Shown here: one piece after another, positions 31,912-41,367 of the stretch | Layout: each line of letters opens with the position of its first letter | How positions within the stretch are numbered: position 1 is the stretch's first letter | Assembly: GCA_001464765.1 (NCBI GenBank) | Contig: LNDV01000025.1 | Location: 124,001-188,000 of the forward strand | Length of the DNA: 64,000 nt | From: Betaproteobacteria bacterium Ga0077526 | Lineage (GTDB): Bacteria; Pseudomonadota; Gammaproteobacteria; Burkholderiales; Ga0077523 | Reading direction: 5' to 3' | Position numbers and translations under genes: made by a program | Notes under the pieces: generated by a model | The model's database searches: none | Seen by the model: the letters and a program-made list of their open reading frames with translations, nothing else | What the model was told of the DNA's origin: nothing

Positions 31912-32964
31912 ATGACCCTCTTCCAGTTGCACACCTACCGCACCGGCACCCTCGCCCGTCAGCTTCTCAGCCTCGGCGCCGCTACCCTGACAGCAGGCGT
32001 CGCACAGGCTGCGACCGTCACGTACGACTACGTTGATGTGTCGTACGTTTTCGGCGGGGGAAGTACGGAAACCCGCACGGGCGCAGAGACGTTCATCCCG
32101 ATCTCCTCCAATTTGCCGATCGCCAAGACCGGCGGATCGGCCGAGTACCGGATTCGCGATCTCGCCGATCCCGGCTCGCTCACGTCCGGGTCCTGGTCCT
32201 GGTCGAACGGCACGGACTCCCTGCACGGCAGCTACCAGACCTTCTCGGAAGTGTTCTCGTATCAGGGGAGTCCCTTCGCCCGGTACACCGGAACCCGGAC
32301 AGTCGAGGGAGGCTCCGGCTACTTCACCGGCGCGACGGGTTCGGGCACGTACGAGTTCTACGCCGTCTATCAGGGTACGAACAGCCCGTCGTCCTTCGTG
32401 TATCAGGGGGTCGACGTCGCCCGCATGTCGATCACCTTGGTGACAGAGGTACCGATCGCCCAGTCGGATACGCGGGGCGCCTATGTCATCGTGAAGAACG
32501 GCATCGAGAATCTCGAGGCTGGCACTGGAACGAACTCGGGTCCGGTCACCTCCGCAAGCCCTGGTCTCATCCCGTGGGAAACCGAAACCTCGAACTACAC
32601 CTTCACGCCGCTTCCGGTCAGCGGGCCGCCGTTCGTCGCCACCTTCGTAGACACGAATGCCAGCGGCTCTGTAACCGGCACGGCCTATAGCGATCAACTG
32701 ATCCTCAGTCACCTGGGTACGATCTTCAACTACTCGAGCGGCACTGCCCAGACCACCGGGGGCACGGGTCTATACGCCGGCGCCACCGGCGGGTCCGAGT
32801 ACGAGACGATGAACTATGTGGTGGGCGGCTCGCCCACGGACTGGCGGTATTCGCAGGTCGTCGTCGCTCGCATCAATCCCATCCCGGAGCCCGAAACCTA
32901 CGCGATGCTGCTTGCCGGCCTCGGGTTCGTGGGGGTAGCGATTCGCCGCCGGCGTCGGGCGTAG
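31912..32964 (+). CDS. PEP-CTERM sorting domain surface protein with two-fold repeat
   Basis: 350 aa. The signal peptide ends after VAQAA near residue 36. The C-terminus is a canonical PEP-CTERM tag: NPIPEPETYAMLLAGLGFVG, then AIRRRRRA. The middle contains two copies of a G-x-(G)-Y/F-x-G-A-T-G-x-x-x-Y motif (SGYFTGATGSGTYEF and TGLYAGATGGSEYE), each followed by a beta-rich stretch, which points to two related barrel or lipocalin-like units. The tag predicts processing by an exosortase encoded elsewhere and a role in extracellular matrix or floc formation. GGAGA precedes the ATG at 31912; longer frames would start inside the tRNA relic. Confidence 0.88.
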   Translation: MTLFQLHTYRTGTLARQLLSLGAATLTAGVAQAATVTYDYVDVSYVFGGGSTETRTGAETFIPISSNLPIAKTGGSAEYRIRDLADPGSLTSGSWSWSNGTDSLHGSYQTFSEVFSYQGSPFARYTGTRTVEGGSGYFTGATGSGTYEFYAVYQGTNSPSSFVYQGVDVARMSITLVTEVPIAQSDTRGAYVIVKNGIENLEAGTGTNSGPVTSASPGLIPWETETSNYTFTPLPVSGPPFVATFVDTNASGSVTGTAYSDQLILSHLGTIFNYSSGTAQTTGGTGLYAGATGGSEYETMNYVVGGSPTDWRYSQVVVARINPIPEPETYAMLLAGLGFVGVAIRRRRRA

Positions 32965-33070
32965 TAAACCGCGGCCGGCAATGCCGGTTCGCGCCGCCGA
33001 GGTGTCGCCTTCGCGCACCTCGGCGGTACGTTGCCTCGGGGCGTCACAGCTTCATCCTCCGTGTTTGGCG

Positions 33071-33139
33071 TCTGGTCTTGCATTTCATTGCGCCCTTCCC
33101 AACGCATCGAGTGGCCCCGGGCAAAGCCCGGGCTACGCG
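33071..33139 (+). repeat. palindromic repeat, copy 1
   Basis: 69-bp unit beginning TCTGGTCTTG and ending in a hairpin CCCGGGCAAAGCCCGGG followed by CTACGCG. A second copy in the same orientation lies at 33874-33941. The two bracket the toxin-antitoxin pair. The hairpin core resembles REP-type dispersed repeats of GC-rich bacteria. Confidence 0.65.
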
Positions 33140-33195
33140 CAGAGGCGTCATCCGCACGTTCAAGTTGACCCGCGTCACACCCGCCTCTACCATCT

Positions 33196-33217
33196 CTGTA
33201 TCTCATTTGTGATACAG
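33196..33217. promoter_or_regulatory. operator of the toxin-antitoxin operon
   Basis: CTGTATC and GATACAG are perfect 7-bp inverted arms 8 nt apart, ending 9 bp before the antitoxin ATG. This is the expected site for autoregulation by a ribbon-helix-helix antitoxin. Confidence 0.6.
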
Positions 33218-33226
33218 AAGCGATCG

Positions 33227-33505
33227 ATGGCGATTTCACTTCGGGTGCCCGACGACATCAAGGAACGCGTTTCCGACCTTGCGGCCAAGTCCGACTCGAC
33301 GCCTCACGCTTTCATGGTCGACGCCATCCGGGAGAAGGTCGAGGCCGAGGAGGCGAGACTGGCCTTCCTCGAGGAGGCCGAGGCACGACTCGCCCGCATG
33401 AAGGCCTCCGGCGCGGGCATTGCCGCCGCCGACGCATTCGCCTATCTCGACCGAAAATCGACCGGAGCCAATCCGCGGAAGCCGCGCGCACGAAAGCGAC
33501 CATGA
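33227..33505 (+). CDS. ribbon-helix-helix antitoxin
   Basis: 92 aa. The first 45 residues (MAISLRVPDDIKERVSDLAA, then SDSTPHAFMVDAIREKVE) form a ribbon-helix-helix DNA-binding domain of the CopG/Arc type. A charged helical segment and a basic tail (KPRARKRP) follow and should wrap the toxin. The ATG at 33227 is directly after the inverted repeat. The frame is open further upstream but crosses the repeat element. The stop overlaps the toxin start (ATGA), the standard arrangement. Confidence 0.85.
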   Translation: MAISLRVPDDIKERVSDLAAKSDSTPHAFMVDAIREKVEAEEARLAFLEEAEARLARMKASGAGIAAADAFAYLDRKSTGANPRKPRARKRP

Positions 33506-33798
33506 TTCTGCTCGCGCCAGAAGCGCTCGATGATCTGGAGCGTATCTTCGAGTTCCTGGCAGAACAAGACGAAGCCCTTGCCCGCGAGGATCTTTCTCGA
33601 ATTCGCGAGGCGATCCTGATCCTCGAACATCACCCGGTTATCGGGCGCTTCGCTCGGCCGTCCAGCACGCTGCGCGAGCTAGTGATCTCCCGAGGGCGGA
33701 GCGGTTACATCGCGCTGTACGAGTACTCCCCTGGAGAGGATCTCGTTCGCGTTGTCGCCGTCCGCCACCAGCGCGAAGCGGGATACCGGTCGGTCTGA
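33502..33798 (+). CDS. RelE/ParE-family toxin
   Basis: 98 aa. It has the RelE/ParE fold pattern: PEALDDLERIFEFLAEQDE, PVIGRFARPSSTLRELVIS, GYIALYEYSP and VVAVRHQREAGY. The closing VxxVRHxREAGY is typical of ParE/RelE plasmid-stabilisation toxins. Whether it cleaves mRNA on ribosomes or poisons gyrase cannot be decided from the sequence. It is translationally coupled to the antitoxin. Confidence 0.88.
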   Translation: MILLAPEALDDLERIFEFLAEQDEALAREDLSRIREAILILEHHPVIGRFARPSSTLRELVISRGRSGYIALYEYSPGEDLVRVVAVRHQREAGYRSV

Positions 33799-33873
33799 GT
33801 GCGAGAGCACTGCGCAGACTGCGGCGCGGCGCATTCCCCTTTAGGAACCGGCGGTCGGGTCCGTCTCTCGGGG

Positions 33874-33941
33874 TCTGGTCTTGTATCCATCACGCCTCTC
33901 CCGTCTTCAGGAGCGGCCCCGGGCAGAGCCCGGGCTACGCG
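33874..33941 (+). repeat. palindromic repeat, copy 2
   Basis: 68-bp direct copy of the unit at 33071-33139: TCTGGTCTTG start, diverged middle, then CCCCGGGCAGAGCCCGGG and CTACGCG. It lies 75 bp after the toxin stop. No coding function is visible in 33799-34023. Confidence 0.65.
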
Positions 33942-34023
33942 ACTCGGGCGACTATCCGCCGCGTCCCGTTCGAATCGACCAGCGGCAGACGGTTTGGGAC
34001 GGCAGTGCCCACCCCACACGGAC

Positions 34024-35586
34024 TCAGACCACTCCGACGGCATCCGCCCAGACGACACCGAGTTCCGTCACGCCGGTCGTGTGCGCGCCCTCACGCATCA
34101 CGGCACTCGGGCAGGCGAACTTCATCGGCATCGTCATGCGGTGCTGCTGCACGTACTCGAAGCGCGAGGAGAGTCCGGCGTGGATCGCGGCATCGAGTGC
34201 TTTGTCGCCGATCACGAGCGGCCCTTCGCTCGCATCGATACGCGGTCGGTGCATCGCCGTCTGAAGGTCATCGCCGAAGTCCACGATGTACGACAGCAGT
34301 TGCGTGACCGCCGGGAGAATCCGCCGGCCGCCGGAGGCGCCGATCGCAAAGCGGCGGCTGCCATGCTCCGCGATGATGGGACAGTAGTTCGTCAGGCAGC
34401 GCTTGCCCGCGGCGAGCGAGTTGGGCCGTCCGGGTTCGGGATCGAACCACATGATGCCGTTGTTCATCAGCACGCCGGTGTCCTGCAGGTTCACGCGGGA
34501 CCCGAAGATCGACAGGAGCGTCTGTGTGACCGAGGCGATGTTGCCGTGGCGGTCGGCGACGCAGAAGTGTGTGGTGCAGGCGGGCGCGCGCGCGCCGTCC
34601 ACATCGCCCATGCGCGTGAGGCGAAACTCGTAAGCCCGCTGCAAAGCGCTGGCGTACGCGAGGTAGGTATCGAGGGATGGGCCTGTGGAAGGACGCAGAT
34701 CCTCGCTCAGCATCTTCAGCACGTGCGCGAGCGTCGGGCCTGCCGTGAGTTCCGGCGTCGCCGCCACACGGGCGCCACGGTAGTCGATCATCAGCGGTTC
34801 CGCTTCGCGGGCGCGGTACGCCAGCAGATCGTCGACGGAGAGCTTGCCGCCGAGGGACTGGATCTCCCCTGCAAGTTTTCGAGCGAGTTCGCCTTCGTAC
34901 ATGTCGCGCGGGCCGGCCTCGGCCAGCCGCTGCAGCGTCGCGGCGAGCGCCTTCTGCGGCAGACGCAGTTCGGTGCGAGCCGACCACGCGGGCACCGGTG
35001 GCAGACCGTTCACCAGATAGGCCTCCCGAGCGCCGGTGTAGCGCTGGAGGTCCGCCGCGGCGGACGCGATGTTCTGCGTAGTCATCCAGTCGACCAGCAG
35101 CCCCTCTTCGGCCAGCGCGACAGCCGGTGCCACGAGGTCCCGCCATGACTTCGTGGCGTACCGTTCGAACGCCACGCGCATGCCGTCCACCACGCCGGGC
35201 ACGGCGATCGAGAACGGGCCGTGCAGATTGCGGTCGCCCTCCACGCTCGCCCAAGGAAAGAGGTCCGACGCCACGCCCTTGCCCGAGAGGGGATAGTCCG
35301 CGGTGTCGAGGGAGACCGGCGCGCGCATGCCGAAGTCGATGACGCTGTAGCGCTGCTCCTTCGCGCGGTACAGGACCATCGCCCCGCCACCGCCGATCCC
35401 GCTCATCCAGGGTTCGAGGACACCCAAGGCGAAGGAGGTCGCGATGGCAGCATCCACGGCATCGCCGCCGTCGGCGAGCACCTTCGCCCCCACTTCCGCG
35501 GCCCGACGATGTTGTGCGGCCACGATGCCGCCATCACCCGCGACCGCGGGCTTGCCGATGCGCAGCGACGCGCTGAAGTTGTCCAT
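34024..35586 (-). CDS. gamma-glutamyltranspeptidase family protein
   Basis: 520 aa Ntn-hydrolase precursor. The self-cleavage site is CT-THFCVAD, making T338 the new N-terminal nucleophile of the small subunit. GIGGGGAMVLY (about 63-73) and the later LMNNGIMWFDPEPG are family blocks. There is no signal peptide, so it is cytosolic, unlike the periplasmic glutathione-degrading enzyme. Members of this group hydrolyse varied gamma-glutamyl amides or act on beta-lactam-like substrates. The gene lies 81 bp downstream of the amidase, at the end of the TRAP/Ior catabolic cluster, so it may process a gamma-glutamylated intermediate. Confidence 0.85.
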   Translation of the reverse strand: MDNFSASLRIGKPAVAGDGGIVAAQHRRAAEVGAKVLADGGDAVDAAIATSFALGVLEPWMSGIGGGGAMVLYRAKEQRYSVIDFGMRAPVSLDTADYPLSGKGVASDLFPWASVEGDRNLHGPFSIAVPGVVDGMRVAFERYATKSWRDLVAPAVALAEEGLLVDWMTTQNIASAAADLQRYTGAREAYLVNGLPPVPAWSARTELRLPQKALAATLQRLAEAGPRDMYEGELARKLAGEIQSLGGKLSVDDLLAYRAREAEPLMIDYRGARVAATPELTAGPTLAHVLKMLSEDLRPSTGPSLDTYLAYASALQRAYEFRLTRMGDVDGARAPACTTHFCVADRHGNIASVTQTLLSIFGSRVNLQDTGVLMNNGIMWFDPEPGRPNSLAAGKRCLTNYCPIIAEHGSRRFAIGASGGRRILPAVTQLLSYIVDFGDDLQTAMHRPRIDASEGPLVIGDKALDAAIHAGLSSRFEYVQQHRMTMPMKFACPSAVMREGAHTTGVTELGVVWADAVGVV

Positions 35587-35667
35587 GTCCTCTCCTCCGG
35601 TTCGTACCCCACGCCCGGAGGATACCGCGCTCCGCCGCCATGTCGGCCGCGGGTCGGCGGAACAGCT

Positions 35668-37092
35668 TCAGCGGATCGCGGCAGCGACCTCCCGGGCGGG
35701 AATCGCCGGCAGCCGGAACGGCTGCTGAGTTTCGAAGGCGCGCGCCGCGCGGAGCACCTTGGCGTCCTCGAAGCGCGCCCCCACCACCTGCATCGCGATG
35801 GGCAATCCGGCTGCGCTGAATCCGCAGGGCACGGTGGCCGCCGGCTGCTGCGTGAGATTGAAGGGGTAGGTGAATGGAGACCATTCCCACCAGCGCTTGA
35901 GGGCGCCGCCGGGCGGCACCTCGTGGTTGACCGGAAAAGCCGTGGTGGCGAGCTGCGGCGTGATGAGAAGGTCGTACTCGCGACACAGGCGGTTCATCCG
36001 CCTCGCCAGGATCTCGCGCTGGCGCTCGATGGCGCGGTACTCCAGCGCAGTGATGTGAAATCCGGGCTCGGCGAGACCCAGCATGGGCGGGTCCGCGAGG
36101 GCACGCTGCTCGGGGCTCATCGGGGCCACGGCCATGGCCAGCGCCACGGCCCAAAGCGGCTGCATGATGCCGATAGGGTCCTCGAGGTCGAGGTCCACGG
36201 TCTCCACATGCGCACCGAGCGCCTCCAGACTCGCGACCGCCCGGGCCACACAGGCGGCTACCTCCGGGTCCACCTTCGCGTAGCCGAGCGTCGGACTGTA
36301 GGCCACGCGCACTCCGCGGATGCCGTCGTCCAGACCTTCGCGGAAGTTCCACTTGAGCGGCGGCCCCGCATAGAAGTCGCGGTCGTCCGGCTGCGAGATG
36401 ACATCGAGCATCAGCGCCGCGTCTTCTACCGTCCGGGCGATGGGGCCCTGGTGCCAGAGCGTGAGAGGCGGCGGATGCGGGTGCACCGGCACCACACTGA
36501 AGGTCGGCTTGAAACCGAACAGGCCGCAAAAGCCCGCCGGAATGCGGATGGAACCGCCGCCGTCGGTGGCCACGTGCATCACGCCCATGCCGAGCGCTGC
36601 CGCCACCGCCGCGCCGCCGCTGCTCCCGCCGGGCGTCATGCGTGTGTCCCACGGGTTCACGGTCGTGCCCGTGAGCGGGCTGTCGGTCACGCCCTTCCAG
36701 CCGAACTCGGGCGTCGTCGTCTTGCCCAGGATGACCGCGCCGTTCTCGCGCATGCGCGCCACCGAGGCGCTGTCTTCATCCCAGGGCTGATTGGGGTCCA
36801 CCGTGCGCGAGCCGCGGCGCGTCGGCCACCCCCGGCACAGCAGCAGGTCCTTCACCGTCGTGGGCAGTCCATCCACCGCCCCCAGCGGCTGGCCGCGCAG
36901 CCAGCGCTGCTCGGATTCCTTTGCGGCGGCGAGCGCTTCTTCCGCGCCGACCACCACGAATGCGTTGTACACCGGTTGCAGCGCCTCGATGCGGGCAAGC
37001 GTTGCCCGGGTCACTTCGACAGGCGAGAGCGTCTTCGCCCGGTAGTGCGAGAGCAAACTGCGCGCGGACATCGAAAGGATGTCGTCGGTCAT
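35668..37092 (-). CDS. amidase signature enzyme
   Basis: 474 aa. The Ser-Ser-Lys triad is visible: K81 in TTVKDLL, cis-S157 in PGGSSGGA, and nucleophile S181 in DGGGSIRIPAGFCG. It hydrolyses a carboxamide to an acid and ammonia. It is cytosolic and of normal length. It is closest in style to aspartyl/glutamyl-tRNA amidotransferase A-like catabolic amidases, but no gatB or gatC is adjacent, so a catabolic role is preferred. It follows the IorB gene by 84 bp, after a hairpin. Confidence 0.9.
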   Translation of the reverse strand: MTDDILSMSARSLLSHYRAKTLSPVEVTRATLARIEALQPVYNAFVVVGAEEALAAAKESEQRWLRGQPLGAVDGLPTTVKDLLLCRGWPTRRGSRTVDPNQPWDEDSASVARMRENGAVILGKTTTPEFGWKGVTDSPLTGTTVNPWDTRMTPGGSSGGAAVAAALGMGVMHVATDGGGSIRIPAGFCGLFGFKPTFSVVPVHPHPPPLTLWHQGPIARTVEDAALMLDVISQPDDRDFYAGPPLKWNFREGLDDGIRGVRVAYSPTLGYAKVDPEVAACVARAVASLEALGAHVETVDLDLEDPIGIMQPLWAVALAMAVAPMSPEQRALADPPMLGLAEPGFHITALEYRAIERQREILARRMNRLCREYDLLITPQLATTAFPVNHEVPPGGALKRWWEWSPFTYPFNLTQQPAATVPCGFSAAGLPIAMQVVGARFEDAKVLRAARAFETQQPFRLPAIPAREVAAAIR

Positions 37093-37137
37093 GGCTGTCC
37101 GTCCGGGGTCGACACCGTAGAAAAAGGAGGCGCGGAA

Positions 37138-37155
37138 CAGGGGCCGAAGCCCCTG
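37138..37155 (-). terminator. hairpin after the IorB gene
   Basis: CAGGGGC / GCCCCTG stem closed by a TTCG loop (read on the minus strand), 22 bp past the IorB stop. A CCTTTTTC stretch follows about 11 nt later rather than at once, so termination may be partial and the amidase could still be read through. Confidence 0.45.
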
Positions 37156-37176
37156 CCCCGCAGCCCGGGAGGAAAA

Positions 37177-39633
37177 CTACGCCTTGCGCTTCTTCATCGC
37201 GTCGAGCACGGCCTGCGCGGTGATCGGCATGTGCCGCACCCGCGCGCCCACCGCCTTGAAGATGGCATTCGCCACGGCCGGCGCCACCACCGTGGAGGCG
37301 GGTTCACCCACGCCCATGGGATGCCGCCCCGACTCGATCAGCTCGATGTCGAACTGGGGAACGTCCACCTGCCGGATCGGCTGGTACTCGTGGAAGTTCG
37401 TCTGCTCGATCGCGCCGTTCTTGTAGGTGAGCCGCTCCGACATGACCTGACTGGTGCCCCACAGCGCCGAACCCATGATCTGGGCGCGCACGTTGTCCGG
37501 GTTGATGGCAATCCCCATGTCCATCGCGATGGTCAGCTTGTTGACCCGATAGCGGCCGGTGGTCGGATCCACCGTCACTTCGGCAACGCCGGCCACCCAG
37601 GTGGGGCTCTGTCGTTCCTCGGCCGAGGACAGCGCCACGCCCATGGCCGTGTTGGGCGGCAGCTTTTTCACCCCCCAGCCGGCCTTGCCCGCCGCCACCC
37701 TCAGGCAGTTGGCGAGACGCAGCGCGCCACCGACCGTGCCGGACTCGTAGCCGGGCCAGGAACCTTCCTTGGTCCATGGCAGCGAGATCCAGAGCTGGTC
37801 CATGTAGTAGTCGGACGGCGTGCCGGGCGGGTAGCCCGTGTTCGGGATGCCGCGATTGCCACCCTTGCCGTTCAGCATCGCCAGCCGGAACTCGACCGGA
37901 TCGCGTCCTGCGGCATGGGCGATCTCGTCCATGAAGGACTCGACCACGAACATGTTGTAGGAATTGGACACGGTGCGAAGCGCGCTGGCCTGCACGGCCC
38001 ACGTGGTGCGATCGCTGTTCCACGCACGGACCCGATGGTTGGGCACGTGGTACCAGTGATCGCTGCCGCCGATGGACCACTGGTCGATGTCCTGCTTCTT
38101 CTCGTCGTGCGAGTCGAGCTGCAGCCAGTCGGAGCCGTACTTCTTGCCCACGGAGAAGCGCGGGCCCATCCAGCCGCAGACGATGTCGTGGTTCATCGCA
38201 GTGAGCTGGCCGTCCTTCACGCCGGCCTTCAGCTTGTGCAGCGTCGGCGTGCGCGGGAACGACGTGGCGAACTGCGATTCGCGCGTGTGGATCAGCTTCA
38301 CCGGCCGGCCGATCTCATTCACGCAGTAGGCCGCCGCGAGCGCGTCGTCGTAGTCCTGCTTGCCGCCGAAGCCGCCGCCCACGAGGTACTGGTGCACCAC
38401 CACCTTGACGTCGTCGGCCTTCTTGTTCAGGACCTTCGACAGGTAGTAGTTGAGGGTCATGCGCAGGAACGACTGGCCCTGCGTGCCGATGTGCACGTGC
38501 CAGCTGTCGTCGGAGGCGTGCTGCACGACGCAGTTGATCGGCTCCATCGCCGCGTGGCACACCATGTCGCTCGAGTACTCGGCCTCGAGCTGCTTGTCGG
38601 CGGCGGGCAGCGCGGCTTCCACGTCGCCTTCCAGCACCCAGTTGGCGCTCTCCTCGGGATTCTTCGCCTTCTCGGAGAACTCCTCGAAGATGTCGTCGAG
38701 GCTCAACTTGCCGTAGGGCCCGGGATCGGACTCGATCTTCAACGCCTTGGCCGCCTTCATGGCCGCGGGGAAGGTCTCGGCGAGCGCCACGACCCAGCCC
38801 GTGCACTTGCCGATGGAGTCGTCGATCCTCACGGCCTTGATGAAGCCGGGGATCTTCTTCGCTTCGGAGTCGTCGACGCTCAGCACCTTGGCGCCGTAGC
38901 GCGAACGCGGGATCGCGAGCGCGCCGTAGGCCATGCCGGGAAGGAACACGTCCATGCCGTACTTGGCCTGGCCGTTGGTCTTGGCGGGGATGTCGAGCGC
39001 CGCGACCGACTGGCCGATGATCTTGTACTGGCTGCGTTCCTTCAGCGCGACCTTGCGGAAGTCCTCGGGGTACGAGAAGGTCCGCTCGAGCTTCACCTTC
39101 TGCAGGATCTCGCCGTAGCCGATCGCGCGGCCGGAGGCCTTGTCGATCACGCGGCCCTGGGAGGCGTAGCAGTCGGCGAGCTTGGCGCCGAGCACCTTGC
39201 AGCCGGCTTCGGTGAGCGCGATGCGGCCGATGGCACCAGCGCGCGCGATGCGATCGAACTCGGTCGTCACGCTGCCGCTGTTCACGGTGTACGCGAGGCC
39301 GTAGATCGCGAAGTTCTCCACGCTTTCGCGCGGCGTGTCGAGGCGCACCTTGTCCCACGGCACTTCCAGCTCTTCCGCGATGATTTGCGCGAGCGCGGTG
39401 CCGATGTGCTGGCCCATCTCCGCCTTCACGATGTGCATCGTGGTAGTGCCGTCGGGCGTGATCGTGAACCAGATGGACGGCGTGTACGCCGGGGTGGCCG
39501 CGATCGCGGCCTGCGCGTCACCAGTGAACAGCGACGGGCCGACGCCGATGCTCAGGAACGCGCCGCCGGCCAGCGTGGCGGAACGGACCAGGAAATCGCG
39601 GCGACCGGCTTTCGGCAGGGTATCGTCAGGCAT
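37177..39633 (-). CDS. iorB: molybdopterin-binding subunit of an IorB-type aldehyde/isoquinoline oxidoreductase
   Basis: 818 aa large subunit of a xanthine-oxidase-family molybdenum hydroxylase. The N-terminus has a twin-arginine signal (GRRDFLVRSATLAGGAF, residues about 10-26), so the complex is exported folded. Molybdopterin-binding blocks include GGGFGGKQDYDDALAAA, and the active-site Glu is in GVGEPAST near the end. The cluster pairs it only with a 2Fe-2S subunit and no FAD subunit, as in isoquinoline 1-oxidoreductase (IorAB) and periplasmic aldehyde oxidoreductases, which use cytochromes as acceptors. It overlaps iorA by 8 bp. The substrate could be an N-heterocycle or an aldehyde. Confidence 0.88.
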   Translation of the reverse strand: MPDDTLPKAGRRDFLVRSATLAGGAFLSIGVGPSLFTGDAQAAIAATPAYTPSIWFTITPDGTTTMHIVKAEMGQHIGTALAQIIAEELEVPWDKVRLDTPRESVENFAIYGLAYTVNSGSVTTEFDRIARAGAIGRIALTEAGCKVLGAKLADCYASQGRVIDKASGRAIGYGEILQKVKLERTFSYPEDFRKVALKERSQYKIIGQSVAALDIPAKTNGQAKYGMDVFLPGMAYGALAIPRSRYGAKVLSVDDSEAKKIPGFIKAVRIDDSIGKCTGWVVALAETFPAAMKAAKALKIESDPGPYGKLSLDDIFEEFSEKAKNPEESANWVLEGDVEAALPAADKQLEAEYSSDMVCHAAMEPINCVVQHASDDSWHVHIGTQGQSFLRMTLNYYLSKVLNKKADDVKVVVHQYLVGGGFGGKQDYDDALAAAYCVNEIGRPVKLIHTRESQFATSFPRTPTLHKLKAGVKDGQLTAMNHDIVCGWMGPRFSVGKKYGSDWLQLDSHDEKKQDIDQWSIGGSDHWYHVPNHRVRAWNSDRTTWAVQASALRTVSNSYNMFVVESFMDEIAHAAGRDPVEFRLAMLNGKGGNRGIPNTGYPPGTPSDYYMDQLWISLPWTKEGSWPGYESGTVGGALRLANCLRVAAGKAGWGVKKLPPNTAMGVALSSAEERQSPTWVAGVAEVTVDPTTGRYRVNKLTIAMDMGIAINPDNVRAQIMGSALWGTSQVMSERLTYKNGAIEQTNFHEYQPIRQVDVPQFDIELIESGRHPMGVGEPASTVVAPAVANAIFKAVGARVRHMPITAQAVLDAMKKRKA

Positions 39634-40096
39634 TCTGCTTCTCCTTCATCAGCTTCGCGGCGCGCTTCACGGCGCCGACGATACGCGGGTACGTGGCACA
39701 GCGGCACAGGTTGCCGTTCATGCCCTCGACGATTTCCTTCTCGGTGGGGTTCGGGTTCTGCGCGAGCAGCGCGGCCGCCTGCATGATCTGGCCGGACTGG
39801 CAGTAGCCGCACTGCGGCACCTGGATCTCGACCCATGCCTTCTGCACCGGATGGGCGTTGGCGGGATGCAGTCCCTCGATGGTGGTGATGGCAGCGCTGC
39901 CAACCTCACTCACCTTGAGCTGACAGGACCGCACGGCCTGACCGTTGATGTGGACGGTGCACGAGCCGCACAGGCCCAGCCCGCAGCCGTAGCGCGTGCC
40001 GGTCATTCGCAGTTCCTCCCGCAACACCCACAGCAGCGGCGTATCGGGTGGGGAGTCAGAGAGACGACTCTGACCATTGATGCTCAAGTTCATCAT
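39626..40096 (-). CDS. iorA: [2Fe-2S] subunit of the IorAB-type oxidoreductase
   Basis: 156 aa. The plant-type [2Fe-2S] cluster loop is YGCGLGLCGSCTV, and the second, C-terminal cluster is formed by CGYCQSGQ and CRCATY. It passes electrons from the molybdenum centre of IorB. It lacks its own signal and is carried through the Tat system with the large subunit. The start may be either of the two first Met codons. It precedes iorB and overlaps it by 8 bp; 160 bp separate it from the TRAP binding-protein gene upstream. Confidence 0.92.
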   Translation of the reverse strand: MMNLSINGQSRLSDSPPDTPLLWVLREELRMTGTRYGCGLGLCGSCTVHINGQAVRSCQLKVSEVGSAAITTIEGLHPANAHPVQKAWVEIQVPQCGYCQSGQIMQAAALLAQNPNPTEKEIVEGMNGNLCRCATYPRIVGAVKRAAKLMKEKQNA

Positions 40097-40256
40097 GGAC
40101 GGATCTCCTTTCGGGGGACGGAGGAAATGGCGCGGTCGCCCCCGCGGACGGGGACGGTTTCACACCGGTGAGGGGGGACTGCGAGAACGTGAAGCCGCCT
40201 GCCGTTTCCGGTGCGGCAGGAACGATGTCGAAGAAGCCAGGTGCAGCGGTTCATGG

Positions 40257-41363
<1,107 letters not shown>

Positions 41364-41367
41364 GCGC

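Noticed and set aside
33071..33941. CRISPR array from the two repeats
   Set aside because: Only two copies, 800 bp apart, with genes between; no short regular spacers and no cas genes.
35668..37092. GatA subunit of the tRNA amidotransferase
   Set aside because: No gatB or gatC nearby, and the neighbours are catabolic.
35221..39786. Very long plus-strand open frame (1521 codons)
   Set aside because: It lies antisense to ggt, the amidase and iorB, which all have clear catalytic motifs. The translation is His/Arg/Val-rich with no domains. It is an artefact of high-GC codon use.
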